From NCBI GenBank assembly GCA_963818645.1, contig CAWFTF010000020.1, forward strand, positions 184,815 through 248,814: a DNA stretch of 64,000 nucleotides, written 5' to 3'. The DNA comes from Gp6-AA40 sp963818645. GTDB taxonomy: Bacteria; Acidobacteriota; Vicinamibacteria; Vicinamibacterales; UBA2999. The notes beneath the pieces were generated by a model. The model ran no database searches. It was not told the DNA's origin and saw nothing but the letters and a program-made list of their open reading frames with translations. The translations under genes were made by a program, and so were the position numbers. Positions 1-9,488 of the stretch are shown in pieces (the first letter of the stretch is position 1; every line of letters starts with the position of its first letter).

Positions 1-42
1 TCCACAACACGATGAACTGACTCGACCCTGCGACAGCGGAAC

Positions 43-62
43 GGCGGGTCGTGAGACCCGCC
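43..62. repeat. REP-like GC hairpin
   Basis: Perfect 8-bp arms (GGCGGGTC / GACCCGCC) around a 4-nt loop. It lies just past the stop of the minus-strand TonB receptor, so it could act as its terminator, although no T-run follows. The same core recurs at 5063-5088 and 53371-53396, which marks it as a dispersed repeat. Confidence 0.55.
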
Positions 63-86
63 TCTACGTGATTGTGAAACTGCTCT

Positions 87-3000
87 CTAGAAATTGAAGG
101 TCACGTTCACACGCGCGAACCGCGGCGGCACGATCGACGTCGGCCGCAGCCAGCTCGCACCCTGCGTCGCGTAGTCGTACGCCTGCTCGTAACCCGCCGG
201 ATCGTTGGTGTTGAACAGGTTGTAGAGATCCACGCCGATGTCTGCTCGTCTCCCGCCGAACCGAAACACCTTCGCGAACCGCATGTCGATCTGTGTGACG
301 CGCTCCCCGTACACCTGCGCCGGCTCCACGAGGTTGACCGTCGTCGTACCGTTGGCGTTCGTGCCTGACGGCAAGCGGCCGAGCAAGCTCTGGACGACCG
401 TGTTCGGTACGTTGTAGTTGGCCGTCAGCGATGCGCCATTCGTCGCCGAATTATTGGAGGCGAGGAAGGGAATCGTCGTGCGCAGCGAACGGAAGGTCGC
501 GCTCACGAGCACGTCCACTTTCGGAACCGTGTAGCTGGCCAACCCTCGGACCGCCGTGATCCATGGTTCGTTGACAGCGCACCCGCGTGGATCGGGACTG
601 TCGATGTTCACGACGGTCTCGCAGCGGTCCTGAATGCCGCGCCCGGTGCTCGTGCCGCCCTGGATCATCACGCCTCGGCCGAGACGTGCGTTCGCGGTGA
701 CATCGACGCCGTGCCAGTACCACGTTCGCGCCGGTCCGAAGTTGGTCTCGAACGTCTGGAAGTTCCGCGCGCCTCGCGCGAACGCCGCGGGCGTCGGGTC
801 GTACGACGTCACCGGATAACCGCCGCCGTCCGGGAGCCGGCCGTCTTGCGGCGCTATCAGTGTCCACGGCTGGTAATCCTGCGGCCCGACGAGCAGATTG
901 TCCGTGACGAGGAAGTTCTGGAACCATCGCCGGTTGTAGCCGACTTCCAGGCCCACGCGCGGCAGCACTTCCTGCTGCACCGACACGCCAAACTGCCAGT
1001 CCGATTCCCGGGCGCTCCACCCTTCCAGCGTGGCCGGGTCGATGCTCGTCAGGTTCGGATTGGGATTGCCGAAGTTGAGGTCATTCCCTCCGAGTGCCGC
1101 GCAGCGATCGCCGCCCGACGCCAGGTTGTCCTGCAGCCCCGTGTTATTGAGGTCGCAGTCGATCCGGAAGTTCCGGTTGCCGTCGGTCCACGGCCGCGCC
1201 GTCACTCGCGTCACGGTCTTCACGGCCGGGTTGTTCGCCGCGTAAATGCCGCCGACCTCCGCGCTCTTGAGATACTTCCCGAGGTTGGCCTTGAGCGCGG
1301 TCTTGCCGGTCCCGAACACGTCATACGCGGCGCCCACGCGCGGTGTGATGTCGTTGTAGCCCTTGACGCTCACTGTGCGCTCGAACGAAATCGGCTGCGG
1401 GTTGAAGATCGAGGTCTCCGTCGTGCCGTTGCCCTCGGCCGGGGCCCAGCTCCAGGCGCGGTCGTAGCGAATCGCCCCCTGGAGCGTCAGCTTGCCCAGC
1501 GTCCATTGATCCTGGACGAAAAGGGCTGCCGTCATCGTGTGGTCGGTTGTGTCCCACCGCGGGGAGAGGACGTATCCAAAGCTGACCGGATTCCTGTTGT
1601 TGAAGGTGTAGCGCAACTGGGAATCGTTGGCGACGCGCCCCGACGTCTGCACCAGGCTGGATCCCATGTAGCCGATCTTGAGGTTGTGTGCGCCGGTGAC
1701 GTATGACGCCGACGTACGCCACTGGATCGAGCTGGCCTTGTTGTCGGCGAAAGCGTGGGCGTTTGGATCGTAGAGCCCGCGATAGCTGAAGTTCGCGAGT
1801 CCATAGATCGTGGATTGCTCGGTGACCGGAATCAGGTCGGTGAGCCCATCGGGCGGCACCTGGCCGTTGCCCGCGAACCGGTAGTGGAACCGCGAAAACC
1901 CCGCGTCGAGCAGCAGTCGGTTCGACACGGGAGACGACCACGTGGCCTGCGTCACGTAGTAGGGCAGGTCGTGGTAGCCGGGAAATGCCTCGGGCGAGTT
2001 GGTGGCGTTGCCGACCGCGATCCAGTCCTCGCTGCGCGCCCGGCAGCCCTCACCGTTTTCAGTCAGCGTGGACCCCTGACACCGGTACTGATTCTCCTGG
2101 GAGAACGACACTCTGTTGCGCGGTGTCAACTGGTCGGTCAAGCGGATCGAGAAGATGTCGTAGCGTGAGGCATTGCGCGTCACGATGCCTTCGTTGCGCG
2201 CGTAGTCCCAATGCGTCGGATCCCCGGCGTAGAGGTTGGCGTAAGCCCCCGATACCGCCGTGGTCTGCCCGAATGTTCGCGCACTACCAAAGAACCACAG
2301 GCGGTCGCGCAGAATCGGACCGCCAAGGGAGCCGTTCACATCGAACGCGTTGATGAGCGCGGATGGTTCCAGAATCCCGATCGCCCGCAACTCGTCGTCG
2401 ACGTTGTTCGAGCGCGACCACTCGCCCGCCCCGCTGTAGAAGGCAGACCCGGCGAACGTGTTGCCTCCCGAGCGCGGCACGAGGTTCATGATGGGCCCGC
2501 CGGTTTCTGCCTCTCCCAGGCCACCAGACACGAGCACCTGCACTTCATCGACGTTGGACACGTCGTAGGCGAGCGACGAGACGCCCGCACCTGATCCCGG
2601 TTCTGTCACCAGCAGACCGTTGACCGAGATGCGTCCTTCGTTCTGTCGGCCGCCGTGCGCGGTGAAGCGGTTGATCTGGCCCGGGTTCGTCTCCGCGCCG
2701 ACGCCGCCCGTGGGCATCAGCGACGCGATGTTGCTCATGATCCCTGTATAACTGCGGGTGACCGGCAATGATTGGAGGACATCATTGCTCAGCACCGTTT
2801 CGCGCCGAGTCGTCTGCACGTCGACGACGGGCGCCTCTCCCGTGACCGTGAGCGTTTCTTCGAGGCCTCCCAGGCGCAACTCGACATCGACCGTGATCGC
2901 GCCCGACCCGGAGAGCGTCAGTCCATCCCGCACGACCTTCGAAAAGCCGGGCAGCATGAAAGCGACCGCGTAGTTTCCCGGAGGAAGCTCGGTGATCCGG

Positions 3001-3194
3001 TACTGGCCGGACCCGTCGCTGATGGCACTACGAGTTTTTTCAATAAGGGCAGAGCTACTCGCTTCGACCGTCACCCCCGGCAGCACAGCGCCCGACGCGT
3101 CTCGAACGACGCCCACTAGTGTCGTTTGTGCGTATGTGAAGGTGGGTAGCAGGAGGAACCCAAGGAGAAACAAGGACCGCCGCACTGACCTCAT
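87..3194 (-). CDS. TonB-dependent receptor with carboxypeptidase-regulatory-like domain
   Basis: Outer-membrane receptor of 1035 residues. Residues 1-22 are a signal peptide ending in YAQ. Residues about 24-105 form a carboxypeptidase-regulatory-like (Ig-like) domain with GVVRDASGAVLPGVTV and a YRITELPPGNYAV pattern. A plug domain follows (about 120-240, with the ETGGPIMNLVPRSGGN signature), then a long beta-barrel ending in the aromatic C-terminus FARVNVTFNF. This is the SusC-like/OmpR-type architecture expanded in Acidobacteria, normally importing oligosaccharides or other large nutrients; the substrate cannot be read here. The gene is intact and monocistronic, with a hairpin after the stop. 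A second, heavily frameshifted relative is at 39006-42063. Confidence 0.93.
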   Translation of the reverse strand: MRSVRRSLFLLGFLLLPTFTYAQTTLVGVVRDASGAVLPGVTVEASSSALIEKTRSAISDGSGQYRITELPPGNYAVAFMLPGFSKVVRDGLTLSGSGAITVDVELRLGGLEETLTVTGEAPVVDVQTTRRETVLSNDVLQSLPVTRSYTGIMSNIASLMPTGGVGAETNPGQINRFTAHGGRQNEGRISVNGLLVTEPGSGAGVSSLAYDVSNVDEVQVLVSGGLGEAETGGPIMNLVPRSGGNTFAGSAFYSGAGEWSRSNNVDDELRAIGILEPSALINAFDVNGSLGGPILRDRLWFFGSARTFGQTTAVSGAYANLYAGDPTHWDYARNEGIVTRNASRYDIFSIRLTDQLTPRNRVSFSQENQYRCQGSTLTENGEGCRARSEDWIAVGNATNSPEAFPGYHDLPYYVTQATWSSPVSNRLLLDAGFSRFHYRFAGNGQVPPDGLTDLIPVTEQSTIYGLANFSYRGLYDPNAHAFADNKASSIQWRTSASYVTGAHNLKIGYMGSSLVQTSGRVANDSQLRYTFNNRNPVSFGYVLSPRWDTTDHTMTAALFVQDQWTLGKLTLQGAIRYDRAWSWAPAEGNGTTETSIFNPQPISFERTVSVKGYNDITPRVGAAYDVFGTGKTALKANLGKYLKSAEVGGIYAANNPAVKTVTRVTARPWTDGNRNFRIDCDLNNTGLQDNLASGGDRCAALGGNDLNFGNPNPNLTSIDPATLEGWSARESDWQFGVSVQQEVLPRVGLEVGYNRRWFQNFLVTDNLLVGPQDYQPWTLIAPQDGRLPDGGGYPVTSYDPTPAAFARGARNFQTFETNFGPARTWYWHGVDVTANARLGRGVMIQGGTSTGRGIQDRCETVVNIDSPDPRGCAVNEPWITAVRGLASYTVPKVDVLVSATFRSLRTTIPFLASNNSATNGASLTANYNVPNTVVQSLLGRLPSGTNANGTTTVNLVEPAQVYGERVTQIDMRFAKVFRFGGRRADIGVDLYNLFNTNDPAGYEQAYDYATQGASWLRPTSIVPPRFARVNVTFNF

Positions 3195-3341
3195 AGAGAC
3201 ACCTCTTCCTCATGAGTCTGCGTCCAGTTCGAGTCGAGAACTCCGATTGGCCTGCCGAAGATCGGAGACATCCTACACCTCGATCTCATTTCAAGGTGGT
3301 CCCGAGTGGTTATCACCTCCCGCGCCGGTCATCGTCATCGG

Positions 3342-4139
3342 CTACATCGGCATCGCTCCTGGAGTGCACCCGAACGTCTGCTTGAACGCCGCGATGTAGG
3401 CGCTCACGCTCGAGTAACCGGAGTCGAGCGCCGCATCGGTCACCGAGCCGCCCTGCGCAAGAAGACGTATCGATTCGAGCAGCCGCGCCTTCTGCCGCCA
3501 CAACCCGAACGACATCCCGGTTTCCGCGCGGAACAGGCGTTCGAGCGTTCGCGCGCTCAGCCCTGACCGCCGGGCCACACCGTCCGTCGTGGCATCCTCG
3601 GCCGGATTCGTCAGGACGTGGTTCGCGGCCGTCAGCGCCCGCTCGTCCGCCGGCAGTGGCAGCAGCAGCGGCTCGATCCGCGCCGCTGCGAGTTCGTCCA
3701 TCAACACGCTCATCAAGCGCGACTCCGCTGGCTCCCGCGAATCGAGTGCGCCCAGCTCCGCGATGCGCAGAATCAGTTCGCGCAGCAGCGGTCCTATCGA
3801 GATGACGCGACACGCCTCGATGTTGAATGCCGGCGCCGGCGCGCTGACCGGGAAGTACAGCGACCGCATCGCCACGTCGCCCCACATGCGGATGGCGTGC
3901 GGGCTGCCCGCCGGGATCAGGACCGCGCGACCTGGAGGAATCATCCACGACGTCCGATCGCCGGTCACCGTCATCGCCCCACTCGACGCGAACAACAGCT
4001 GATGCGACGCATGGCGATGCGGATGAAGCACCGATCCGTTGCTGTAGGTGGTGCTGAGCGCGCGCGCCACGAGGAAGGGCTCCTGCTCCGCGGTGAGCCG
4101 CCGGCGCATCGCGCCCGCAGATTGACGGTCTGGCGACAT
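3342..4139 (-). CDS. AraC-family transcriptional regulator
   Basis: 265 residues. The N-terminal half is a cupin-like sensor (HPHRHASHQLLFASSG around residues 39-55, then a PPGRAVLIPAGSPH stretch). The C-terminal half holds two helix-turn-helix motifs; the second reads SVTDAALDSGYSSVSAYIAAF, the usual AraC signature. It is divergent from the VOC/MOSC pair with about 55 bp between starts, so it probably regulates them or itself. The inducer is unknown. Confidence 0.9.
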   Translation of the reverse strand: MSPDRQSAGAMRRRLTAEQEPFLVARALSTTYSNGSVLHPHRHASHQLLFASSGAMTVTGDRTSWMIPPGRAVLIPAGSPHAIRMWGDVAMRSLYFPVSAPAPAFNIEACRVISIGPLLRELILRIAELGALDSREPAESRLMSVLMDELAAARIEPLLLPLPADERALTAANHVLTNPAEDATTDGVARRSGLSARTLERLFRAETGMSFGLWRQKARLLESIRLLAQGGSVTDAALDSGYSSVSAYIAAFKQTFGCTPGAMPM

Positions 4140-4194
4140 TCGTTGTCAATCTAGCGCAAGACAGGCGCGAATGGGCCGTCGTACAGTTCGACCC

Positions 4195-4575
4195 ATGACC
4201 AATGACGTCGACTTCTTCGCCATCAATGCGGACGATGTGCCGCGCGCCCGCAACTTCTACGAAACCGTGTTCGGCTGGGGTTTCGAGCCCTGGGGACCGC
4301 CCGGCTTCTATCTGATCGCGACCGCCCGGAATGCGGAAGGCGATCACAGCGGCGCACTACAGGAGCGCCGCGAGCTGGTGCCGGGTCAGAAGATGACCGG
4401 CTTCGAGTGCACGATCACCGTGGAGAACATTGACCAGACTATCCGCGCAATCGAGGCCAACGGCGGTCGCCTCGCCACGCCGAAGTTCCACATCCCCACC
4501 GTGGGCACTGTCGCGTACTTCCTCGACACAGAAGGCAATGTGGCCGGCATTCGCCAGCGCGAAAAGAGCGCGTGA
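4195..4575 (+). CDS. VOC (glyoxalase/bleomycin-resistance) family protein
   Basis: 126 residues from the ATG at 4195, chosen because the family core begins at once (VDFFAINADDVPRARNFYE); an in-frame ATG at 4171 would add eight residues. It has the paired beta-alpha-beta-beta-beta modules of the vicinal oxygen chelate fold, with the typical FYETVFGW and DTEGNVAGI ends. The chemistry is not predictable. Its stop overlaps the GTG of the MOSC gene (GTGA), indicating translational coupling. It is divergent from an AraC regulator, an arrangement echoed at 21.7-22.5 kb. Confidence 0.85.
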   Translation: MTNDVDFFAINADDVPRARNFYETVFGWGFEPWGPPGFYLIATARNAEGDHSGALQERRELVPGQKMTGFECTITVENIDQTIRAIEANGGRLATPKFHIPTVGTVAYFLDTEGNVAGIRQREKSA

Positions 4576-5055
4576 CCGGCACCGTCCTCCAGGTCAACGT
4601 GTCGCGCGGCGGGATTCCGAAACGGGCGATCCCATCGGGCGATGCTGACCGCCGCGGGAATTGCTGGCGACGCGTGGCGCTACCCGTTCCACGGCGGCAC
4701 GCGCAAGGCGATTCTCCTCGTCACCATCGAAGGCATCGGCGAGCTCTCTTCGAAAGGTTTTCCGCTCTTTCCCGGGGCGTTGGGCGAGAATCTCACGACT
4801 CGAGGACTCGATCGACGTGCACTGCGACTGGGTCAGCGCCTGCAGGTGGGTGACGCGGCGATCGAACTGACCACCATCCGCACGCCGTGCGCGACGCTCG
4901 ACGTCTACGGCACCGGCATCCAGGCGGCGATGTACGATGCGCGCGTGCAGAAGGGAGATCCCGAGTCACCCCTCTGGGGCTTGAGCGGCTTCTACGCGTC
5001 GGTCGTGCAGCCGGGCAGCGTTCGCCCCGGCGATGCGATCGTTGTGCCCGACTGA
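4572..5055 (+). CDS. MOSC domain protein, one frameshift
   Basis: The GTG at 4572 overlaps the VOC stop and opens with TGTVLQVNVSRGGIPKRAI, the conserved N-terminus of small MOSC proteins. The remainder (GIAGDAWRYPFHGGTRKAI, then GALGENLTTRGLD) continues in another frame from about 4640 to the stop. The family's conserved cysteine appears in RTPCATLD. MOSC proteins bind sulfur-carrying molybdenum cofactor or related pyridoxal-enzyme sulfur carriers. One indel near 4635-4645 would restore a protein of about 160 residues, so a consensus error is as likely as a real mutation. Confidence 0.75.
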
Positions 5056-5058
5056 TGG

Positions 5059-5122
5059 GTAGGGCGGGTCTTGCTTTGTAGACCCGCCTGACGCCGGGTC
5101 CAAAGAACAGGACCCGGCCTAC
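5059..5122. repeat. Double REP-like hairpin
   Basis: Two consecutive stem-loops. Arms 5063-5071/5080-5088 (GGCGGGTCT/AGACCCGCC) enclose 8 nt, and arms 5093-5101/5110-5118 (GCCGGGTCC/GGACCCGGC) enclose 8 nt. The outermost GTAGG and CCTAC also pair, so the element could fold as one long cruciform. It follows the MOSC stop and precedes the permease gene. Confidence 0.6.
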
Positions 5123-5174
5123 GCGCTCACAACCATCGGACGTCTTCCGCCGTCAAAAGTGCGCGAGGTGAGCA

Positions 5175-7601
5175 ATGCTCGACGATGTTCGACTCGGATG
5201 GCGAAAACTACGTCAGCAACCCGGATTCACCATCGTCGCCGTCCTGACGCTCGCATTGGGGATTGGCGCAACGTCGGCGGTCTTCAGCCTGGTGCAGGGA
5301 GTGCTGCTCACTCCTCCTCCGTATCGGGATCCAGACACACTCGCACTCATTCAACCTGCCCCGACCGAAGGGCGGCAGGTCAACGCGCGGAGATGGTCGG
5401 CCGCGCAGTGGACCGAATGGCAGCACGATTCGAAGGCGTTCGAGTCATTCGCTGGCTACCTCTGGTCGTTCAACTTCATGGTGCAGGACGAGGGAAGCGA
5501 GTCCCTCGAAGGCATGTTCGTCAGCAAGGACTACTTCCGCGTTGTCGGACTCGATCCCCTGCTCGGTCGCACGTTCTCCGACGTCGAAGCCAGTTTCCCA
5601 CCGGGACCAGTCATCATCATCGGCTACGACCTCTGGCAGCGGAAGTTCGGCGGTGATCCCAACATCGTCGGCACGAAGCTCCGCATGAGCCGCCGCGACA
5701 CGCCTCCAACCATCATCGGCGTGATGCCACCAGGCGTGCGCTTCCTGCCGTCACCGGCAACGGCGCAGGAGCCCAACTACAACGTCAACGCACTGGTCGA
5801 TTTCTGGATGCCGATGGCTGGAAATCCTGAACGGATGAAAGCGCCGTTCTGGGACGTCGTGGGGCGATTGCGCGATGGCGCAACGATCGAACAGGGGCGT
5901 GCCGAGCTCGAAGTCATCGCATCGCGACAGGCCCAGGCGGACCCTGACTTCGACAGGATGACACCGCAGCTTCAGGCGCTGACCGACAACTTCAATGCGG
6001 ATGCCCGTCGCATCCTGCTGCCGCTCTTCGGTGCAGCCGCGTTGGTCCTGTTGATCGCGTGCGGAAACGTTGCAGCGCTGCTGCTCGTGCGAGGGCTGCA
6101 CAGGCAGGACGAGTACGCCGTGCGAACAGCGCTCGGCGTGCGTCGACTGGTGCTGTTCCGGCAGGTCTCGGTTGAGAGCCTGCTGCTCGCACTCCTCGGC
6201 AGTGCGCTCGGCGTCAGCCTCGCGATCGGGATTGTGAAGATCTTCAAGGTCATCGCCGGGCCTGCGATTCCACGGCTCGATGCTGTGACGACTGTCTGGC
6301 CGGTCCTGATCTCAGGACTTGCAGTTGCCCTCATCGGAGCCGTCGTCGCAGGACTTCTGCCGGCACTCCGGGCATCACGACTCGATGCCATGTCGGTGAT
6401 CAAGAGCGCCGGTCCGAAAAGCAGTGCGGGACGGGGTGAACGCCGGCTGTTGCGAGCGGTCACCGTCGGCCAAACCGCACTGACGCTGGCGCTGCTCATG
6501 GGCGCCGGTCTGCTGCTGCGCACGACGAGCAATCTCGCGCGAGTCGATTCCGGCTACAACACCGGACAGCTTCTGAACATGACCGTCACCGCAGTCCAGG
6601 GCGACTGGAATGCGTTTCACACACGCGCGCTCGAGCGCGTGTCCGCCATTCCAGGCGTCGAGGGTGCGGCGTTCGCCTGGGGTGTTCCTCTGACCGGCAA
6701 CAACTGGCCTGGCACATTCGAATTCGAGGGTCAGCCGCCCGTCGCGCGGCCGATCGATGCGGCCTCGTTGCCCGTGCGTTCGGTCACACCGGGCTACTTC
6801 AACATCCTTCGCATGGCGATCACGGAAGGGCGGGACTTTCGCGACTCGGACAATCGAGATGCGCCGAACGTCACCATCGTCAATCGCGCACTGGCGGAGC
6901 GATATTTCCCCGGCAGCAGCGCAATCGGGAAGAAGGTGTGGCGATTCGGACGTCAGCAGCCGCCATCCGAAATCATTGGCGTCGTGGCCAACAGCCGAAC
7001 CGGCGACCTGACACGGCCACCGGAGCCGGAGATCTATCTATCGCTGTGGCAGGCAGGTGCCTTTTCAAAGGACCTGGTGGTTCGCACCACATCGGACCCC
7101 CGTGGAGTCATGGCCGATGTTCAACGCGCGCTGCGTGAAGTCGATGCGACGGTCGCGGTCGAGAATGTCAAGACGCTCGATCAAGTCCGCGCGGACTCGG
7201 TGGCGACGCGGACGTTCGCAACACAACTGCTCGTGGGGTTCTCGATCGTTGCCAGCATCCTGACGCTCGTCGGGGTCTACGGTGTACTGTCTCTGTCGGT
7301 GGCGTCGAGACGACGCGAGATCGCCGTGCGCAGTGCCATTGGCGCTCAGGGACATCACATTCGAAGGCTTGTCTTCAGCGATGCCTTCCGCCTGATCGCC
7401 GGCGGTGTCGTGGCGGGCGTCATCGTGGCCATTCTCTTGTCGCGCACCCTCGCGACGTTCCTCTTCGGCGTTGAGTCGACGGATCCAACCACGCTGCTCA
7501 GCGTCGGAATACTGTTCGCTGTCGTCGCACTGCTCGCCTGCTGGGTGCCCACTCAGCGCGCTGCGCAGATCGACCCGTTGGAGGCGCTGCGCAGCGAATA
7601 A
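5175..7601 (+). CDS. ADOP/MacB-like ABC transporter permease
   Basis: 808 residues, the size of acidobacterial duplicated orphan permeases. Two repeats are present, each with a periplasmic MacB_PCD-type domain and an FtsX-like core. The first transmembrane segment is near residues 20-42 (FTIVAVLTLALGIGATSAVF). Further segments are near 275-300, 330-355, 375-400 and 430-450, with the closing FtsX trio near 690-800. The end DPLEALRSE is typical. No ATPase gene is adjacent, which fits the 'orphan' label. A good Shine-Dalgarno (gaggtgag) precedes the ATG. The transported substrate is unknown. Confidence 0.9.
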   Translation: MLDDVRLGWRKLRQQPGFTIVAVLTLALGIGATSAVFSLVQGVLLTPPPYRDPDTLALIQPAPTEGRQVNARRWSAAQWTEWQHDSKAFESFAGYLWSFNFMVQDEGSESLEGMFVSKDYFRVVGLDPLLGRTFSDVEASFPPGPVIIIGYDLWQRKFGGDPNIVGTKLRMSRRDTPPTIIGVMPPGVRFLPSPATAQEPNYNVNALVDFWMPMAGNPERMKAPFWDVVGRLRDGATIEQGRAELEVIASRQAQADPDFDRMTPQLQALTDNFNADARRILLPLFGAAALVLLIACGNVAALLLVRGLHRQDEYAVRTALGVRRLVLFRQVSVESLLLALLGSALGVSLAIGIVKIFKVIAGPAIPRLDAVTTVWPVLISGLAVALIGAVVAGLLPALRASRLDAMSVIKSAGPKSSAGRGERRLLRAVTVGQTALTLALLMGAGLLLRTTSNLARVDSGYNTGQLLNMTVTAVQGDWNAFHTRALERVSAIPGVEGAAFAWGVPLTGNNWPGTFEFEGQPPVARPIDAASLPVRSVTPGYFNILRMAITEGRDFRDSDNRDAPNVTIVNRALAERYFPGSSAIGKKVWRFGRQQPPSEIIGVVANSRTGDLTRPPEPEIYLSLWQAGAFSKDLVVRTTSDPRGVMADVQRALREVDATVAVENVKTLDQVRADSVATRTFATQLLVGFSIVASILTLVGVYGVLSLSVASRRREIAVRSAIGAQGHHIRRLVFSDAFRLIAGGVVAGVIVAILLSRTLATFLFGVESTDPTTLLSVGILFAVVALLACWVPTQRAAQIDPLEALRSE

Positions 7602-7620
7602 CCGGCAGCGGCGGTCTTCC

Positions 7621-7642
7621 CTGGACTGAGCCTCGTCGAAGG
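7621..7642. repeat. Possible short dispersed palindromic repeat
   Basis: The intergenic stretch between the convergent permease and pentapeptide genes contains ACTGAGCCTCGTCGAAGG. This resembles the CTTCGAC...GTCGAAG type of dispersed bacterial repeat. It is the only copy noticed in this window. Confidence 0.25.
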
Positions 7643-7657
7643 CCAGCCCGCCGTCTT

Positions 7658-9094
7658 CTACCCTTCCGGATTCTGCGGAAGGTAGCTTCGGATGTCCCGC
7701 TTGACGAGGTCCCGGGCTTTCCGAGCCGCCAGCTCGGCATGCTTCTCCAGCGCGGGCACGATGATCGCCGGCTCGAACGCGAGACGAAGGTTCTCGAGCG
7801 AGTCGTACTCGAGAGGGTCCAGCACCCAATCGTCGTACTTCTGCTTCAGATCGCGGAACATCGCGAACGGCTCTTCCCCACTCTGCAGAATCGGCACGAA
7901 GGGAATCATGTAGTTCGGCACCGTTGCCTGCAGCTCGAGCGGACTCGACTTAGGATTGCTGATGTCGGCGATGACGAACCGAGCCATGCCCGCCAGTGTG
8001 AGGATCGTTTCCGTGAAGTCGCGCTGACTGGGTTTCTCGAAGTCGAAGAGGATCGGCACAAAGTCGCGGCGACGGAGCTCCTCGCGAATGCCGTCGAGGA
8101 CGACCTTGCGTTCGGGTGTGAATCGCCCAAGGATCAGCACGGCGCGCGACGTGATGGTGTCGATCACGCGCCGGATCTTCGGGTTCTGGTACATGAGATA
8201 AACGAACTGGGCCACCTCCAGATCGTCCACGGTAATCGGGGACTGATCCGGCGGAACGATCACCAGACCGCGCTGCACAGCCTCGTCCAGGACGACGTCC
8301 CATGCGGAGGCGCCGTAGACCTTCGCGCCGGTCAGATCAGCACCCCGGAGATCGGCGCCCGAGAGATTGGCATGTGACAGATCGGCACCCTGAAGTTGTG
8401 CACCACCGAGCGCAGCACGCCGCAAATCCGCGCCCGCCAGGATTGCTCCTCGGAGGTCGGCGGCCTTGAGGTCAGCACGACGCAGATCGGCCTCGGCGAA
8501 GTCACACCCTCTGAGATCGACTCCACCCAGCTTCGCCTCACGCATGTGCGCGCGCCGGAAGACCGTCTCTCGGCACTGGACCCCAGAGAAGTCCACTGAG
8601 TCGAGCCAGGCCAGCTCGAATGTCGTGCGATCGAGAACGGACCCTCGAAAGCTCGCCCCCACGGCGAAAATCGCAGTGAGTTCCGTTTGAGTGAGATCGC
8701 ACCGTTCGAGGCGGGCCTGCTTGAAATGCGAGCGCCGCAAATACGACTGCGTGAAGCGGCACTCCTCGAATACGGCTTTTTCCGCCCACAGTCGAGCGGC
8801 GTTGAGGCGCGACAGGTCACAGTCTTTCAGCCGCGTCCGATCGAACCCTGCGTCGTCTAGATTCGAATCGCCAAAGCTGACGCGTTCGAGCTCGGAGTGG
8901 CTGAAATTGACGCGCATGATCATGGAACTCACGCGCAACCGAACGTCCACGAGATGAGCGCCTTGAAACTCCGGAATGCGAGCGAGGTCTTCTGCCTCTG
9001 GATTCACGCGCTCGCGGATCAGGCGATCGGCTTCCGCCTGATCGATGACTCGGAGAGCCCCGGCGTTGGTGGGTCTTTCACTCGGGTCGGGCAT
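7658..9094 (-). CDS. Pentapeptide-repeat protein with TIR-like C-terminal domain
   Basis: 478 residues. About residues 50-260 are pentapeptide repeats of the A(D/N)Lxx type, very regular near the end (GADLSHANLSGADLRGADLT), giving a right-handed quadrilateral beta-helix. After a short linker, residues about 315-430 form a compact alpha/beta domain beginning AVLILGRFTPERKVVLDGI. It contains PILFDFEKPSQRDFTE and ARFVIADISNP, a pattern resembling TIR-like or nucleoside-deoxyribosyltransferase-like folds. A helical tail follows. It is the last gene of an overlapping four-gene set, its start overlapping the preceding gene by 17 bp. The enzymatic role is not proven; a signalling or defence role is inference. 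Confidence 0.8.
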   Translation of the reverse strand: MPDPSERPTNAGALRVIDQAEADRLIRERVNPEAEDLARIPEFQGAHLVDVRLRVSSMIMRVNFSHSELERVSFGDSNLDDAGFDRTRLKDCDLSRLNAARLWAEKAVFEECRFTQSYLRRSHFKQARLERCDLTQTELTAIFAVGASFRGSVLDRTTFELAWLDSVDFSGVQCRETVFRRAHMREAKLGGVDLRGCDFAEADLRRADLKAADLRGAILAGADLRRAALGGAQLQGADLSHANLSGADLRGADLTGAKVYGASAWDVVLDEAVQRGLVIVPPDQSPITVDDLEVAQFVYLMYQNPKIRRVIDTITSRAVLILGRFTPERKVVLDGIREELRRRDFVPILFDFEKPSQRDFTETILTLAGMARFVIADISNPKSSPLELQATVPNYMIPFVPILQSGEEPFAMFRDLKQKYDDWVLDPLEYDSLENLRLAFEPAIIVPALEKHAELAARKARDLVKRDIRSYLPQNPEG

Positions 9095-9488
9095 GAGGGC
9101 CGCCCAATTCTACGTACATCCTTTCGAACGCGTCCTTCGCGATCGCGTAGGCGTCTCCGCCATCCGGCTGGTTGTAGACCAGATAGTCGCCGGGTTCGTA
9201 GTGAGTGGCGCCCTCTTTCGTCCGAACGGCCCCTGCCTCCCCGGCCACCTCCGCCCACACCGGCGTGCGCTTGACATACGTCCCAGGGCCCGTCGATTCG
9301 TACGTTCGCGAAAACGTGTCGCGATCGACGGTATAGATGTCGCCGCCGTTGTTCACGAGCCAGTCACCGGGCTTGCAGGTCTGCGTGTCGCCCCACTTCT
9401 TGTACGTGAATCCCGGCGTCTCCAGGTCGACCTGCACAGCCACGACGAACTGCGTGGCGCGCTTCACGTACTGTCGTCGGCTCTCCAT
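9078..9488 (-). CDS. Small PGD-repeat protein of unknown function
   Basis: 136 residues, cytosolic, not assigned to a named family. It contains two related units: KPGDWLVNNGGDIYTVDRDTF with TYxxxGPGTYVKRTPVWAE, and EPGDYLVYNQPDGGDAYAIAKDAFERMY. The PGDWLV/PGDYLV words suggest a duplicated small beta-barrel. It overlaps the amidohydrolase gene upstream (25 bp) and the pentapeptide gene downstream (17 bp), so all are likely translationally coupled. Confidence 0.75.
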   Translation of the reverse strand: MESRRQYVKRATQFVVAVQVDLETPGFTYKKWGDTQTCKPGDWLVNNGGDIYTVDRDTFSRTYESTGPGTYVKRTPVWAEVAGEAGAVRTKEGATHYEPGDYLVYNQPDGGDAYAIAKDAFERMYVELGGPHARPE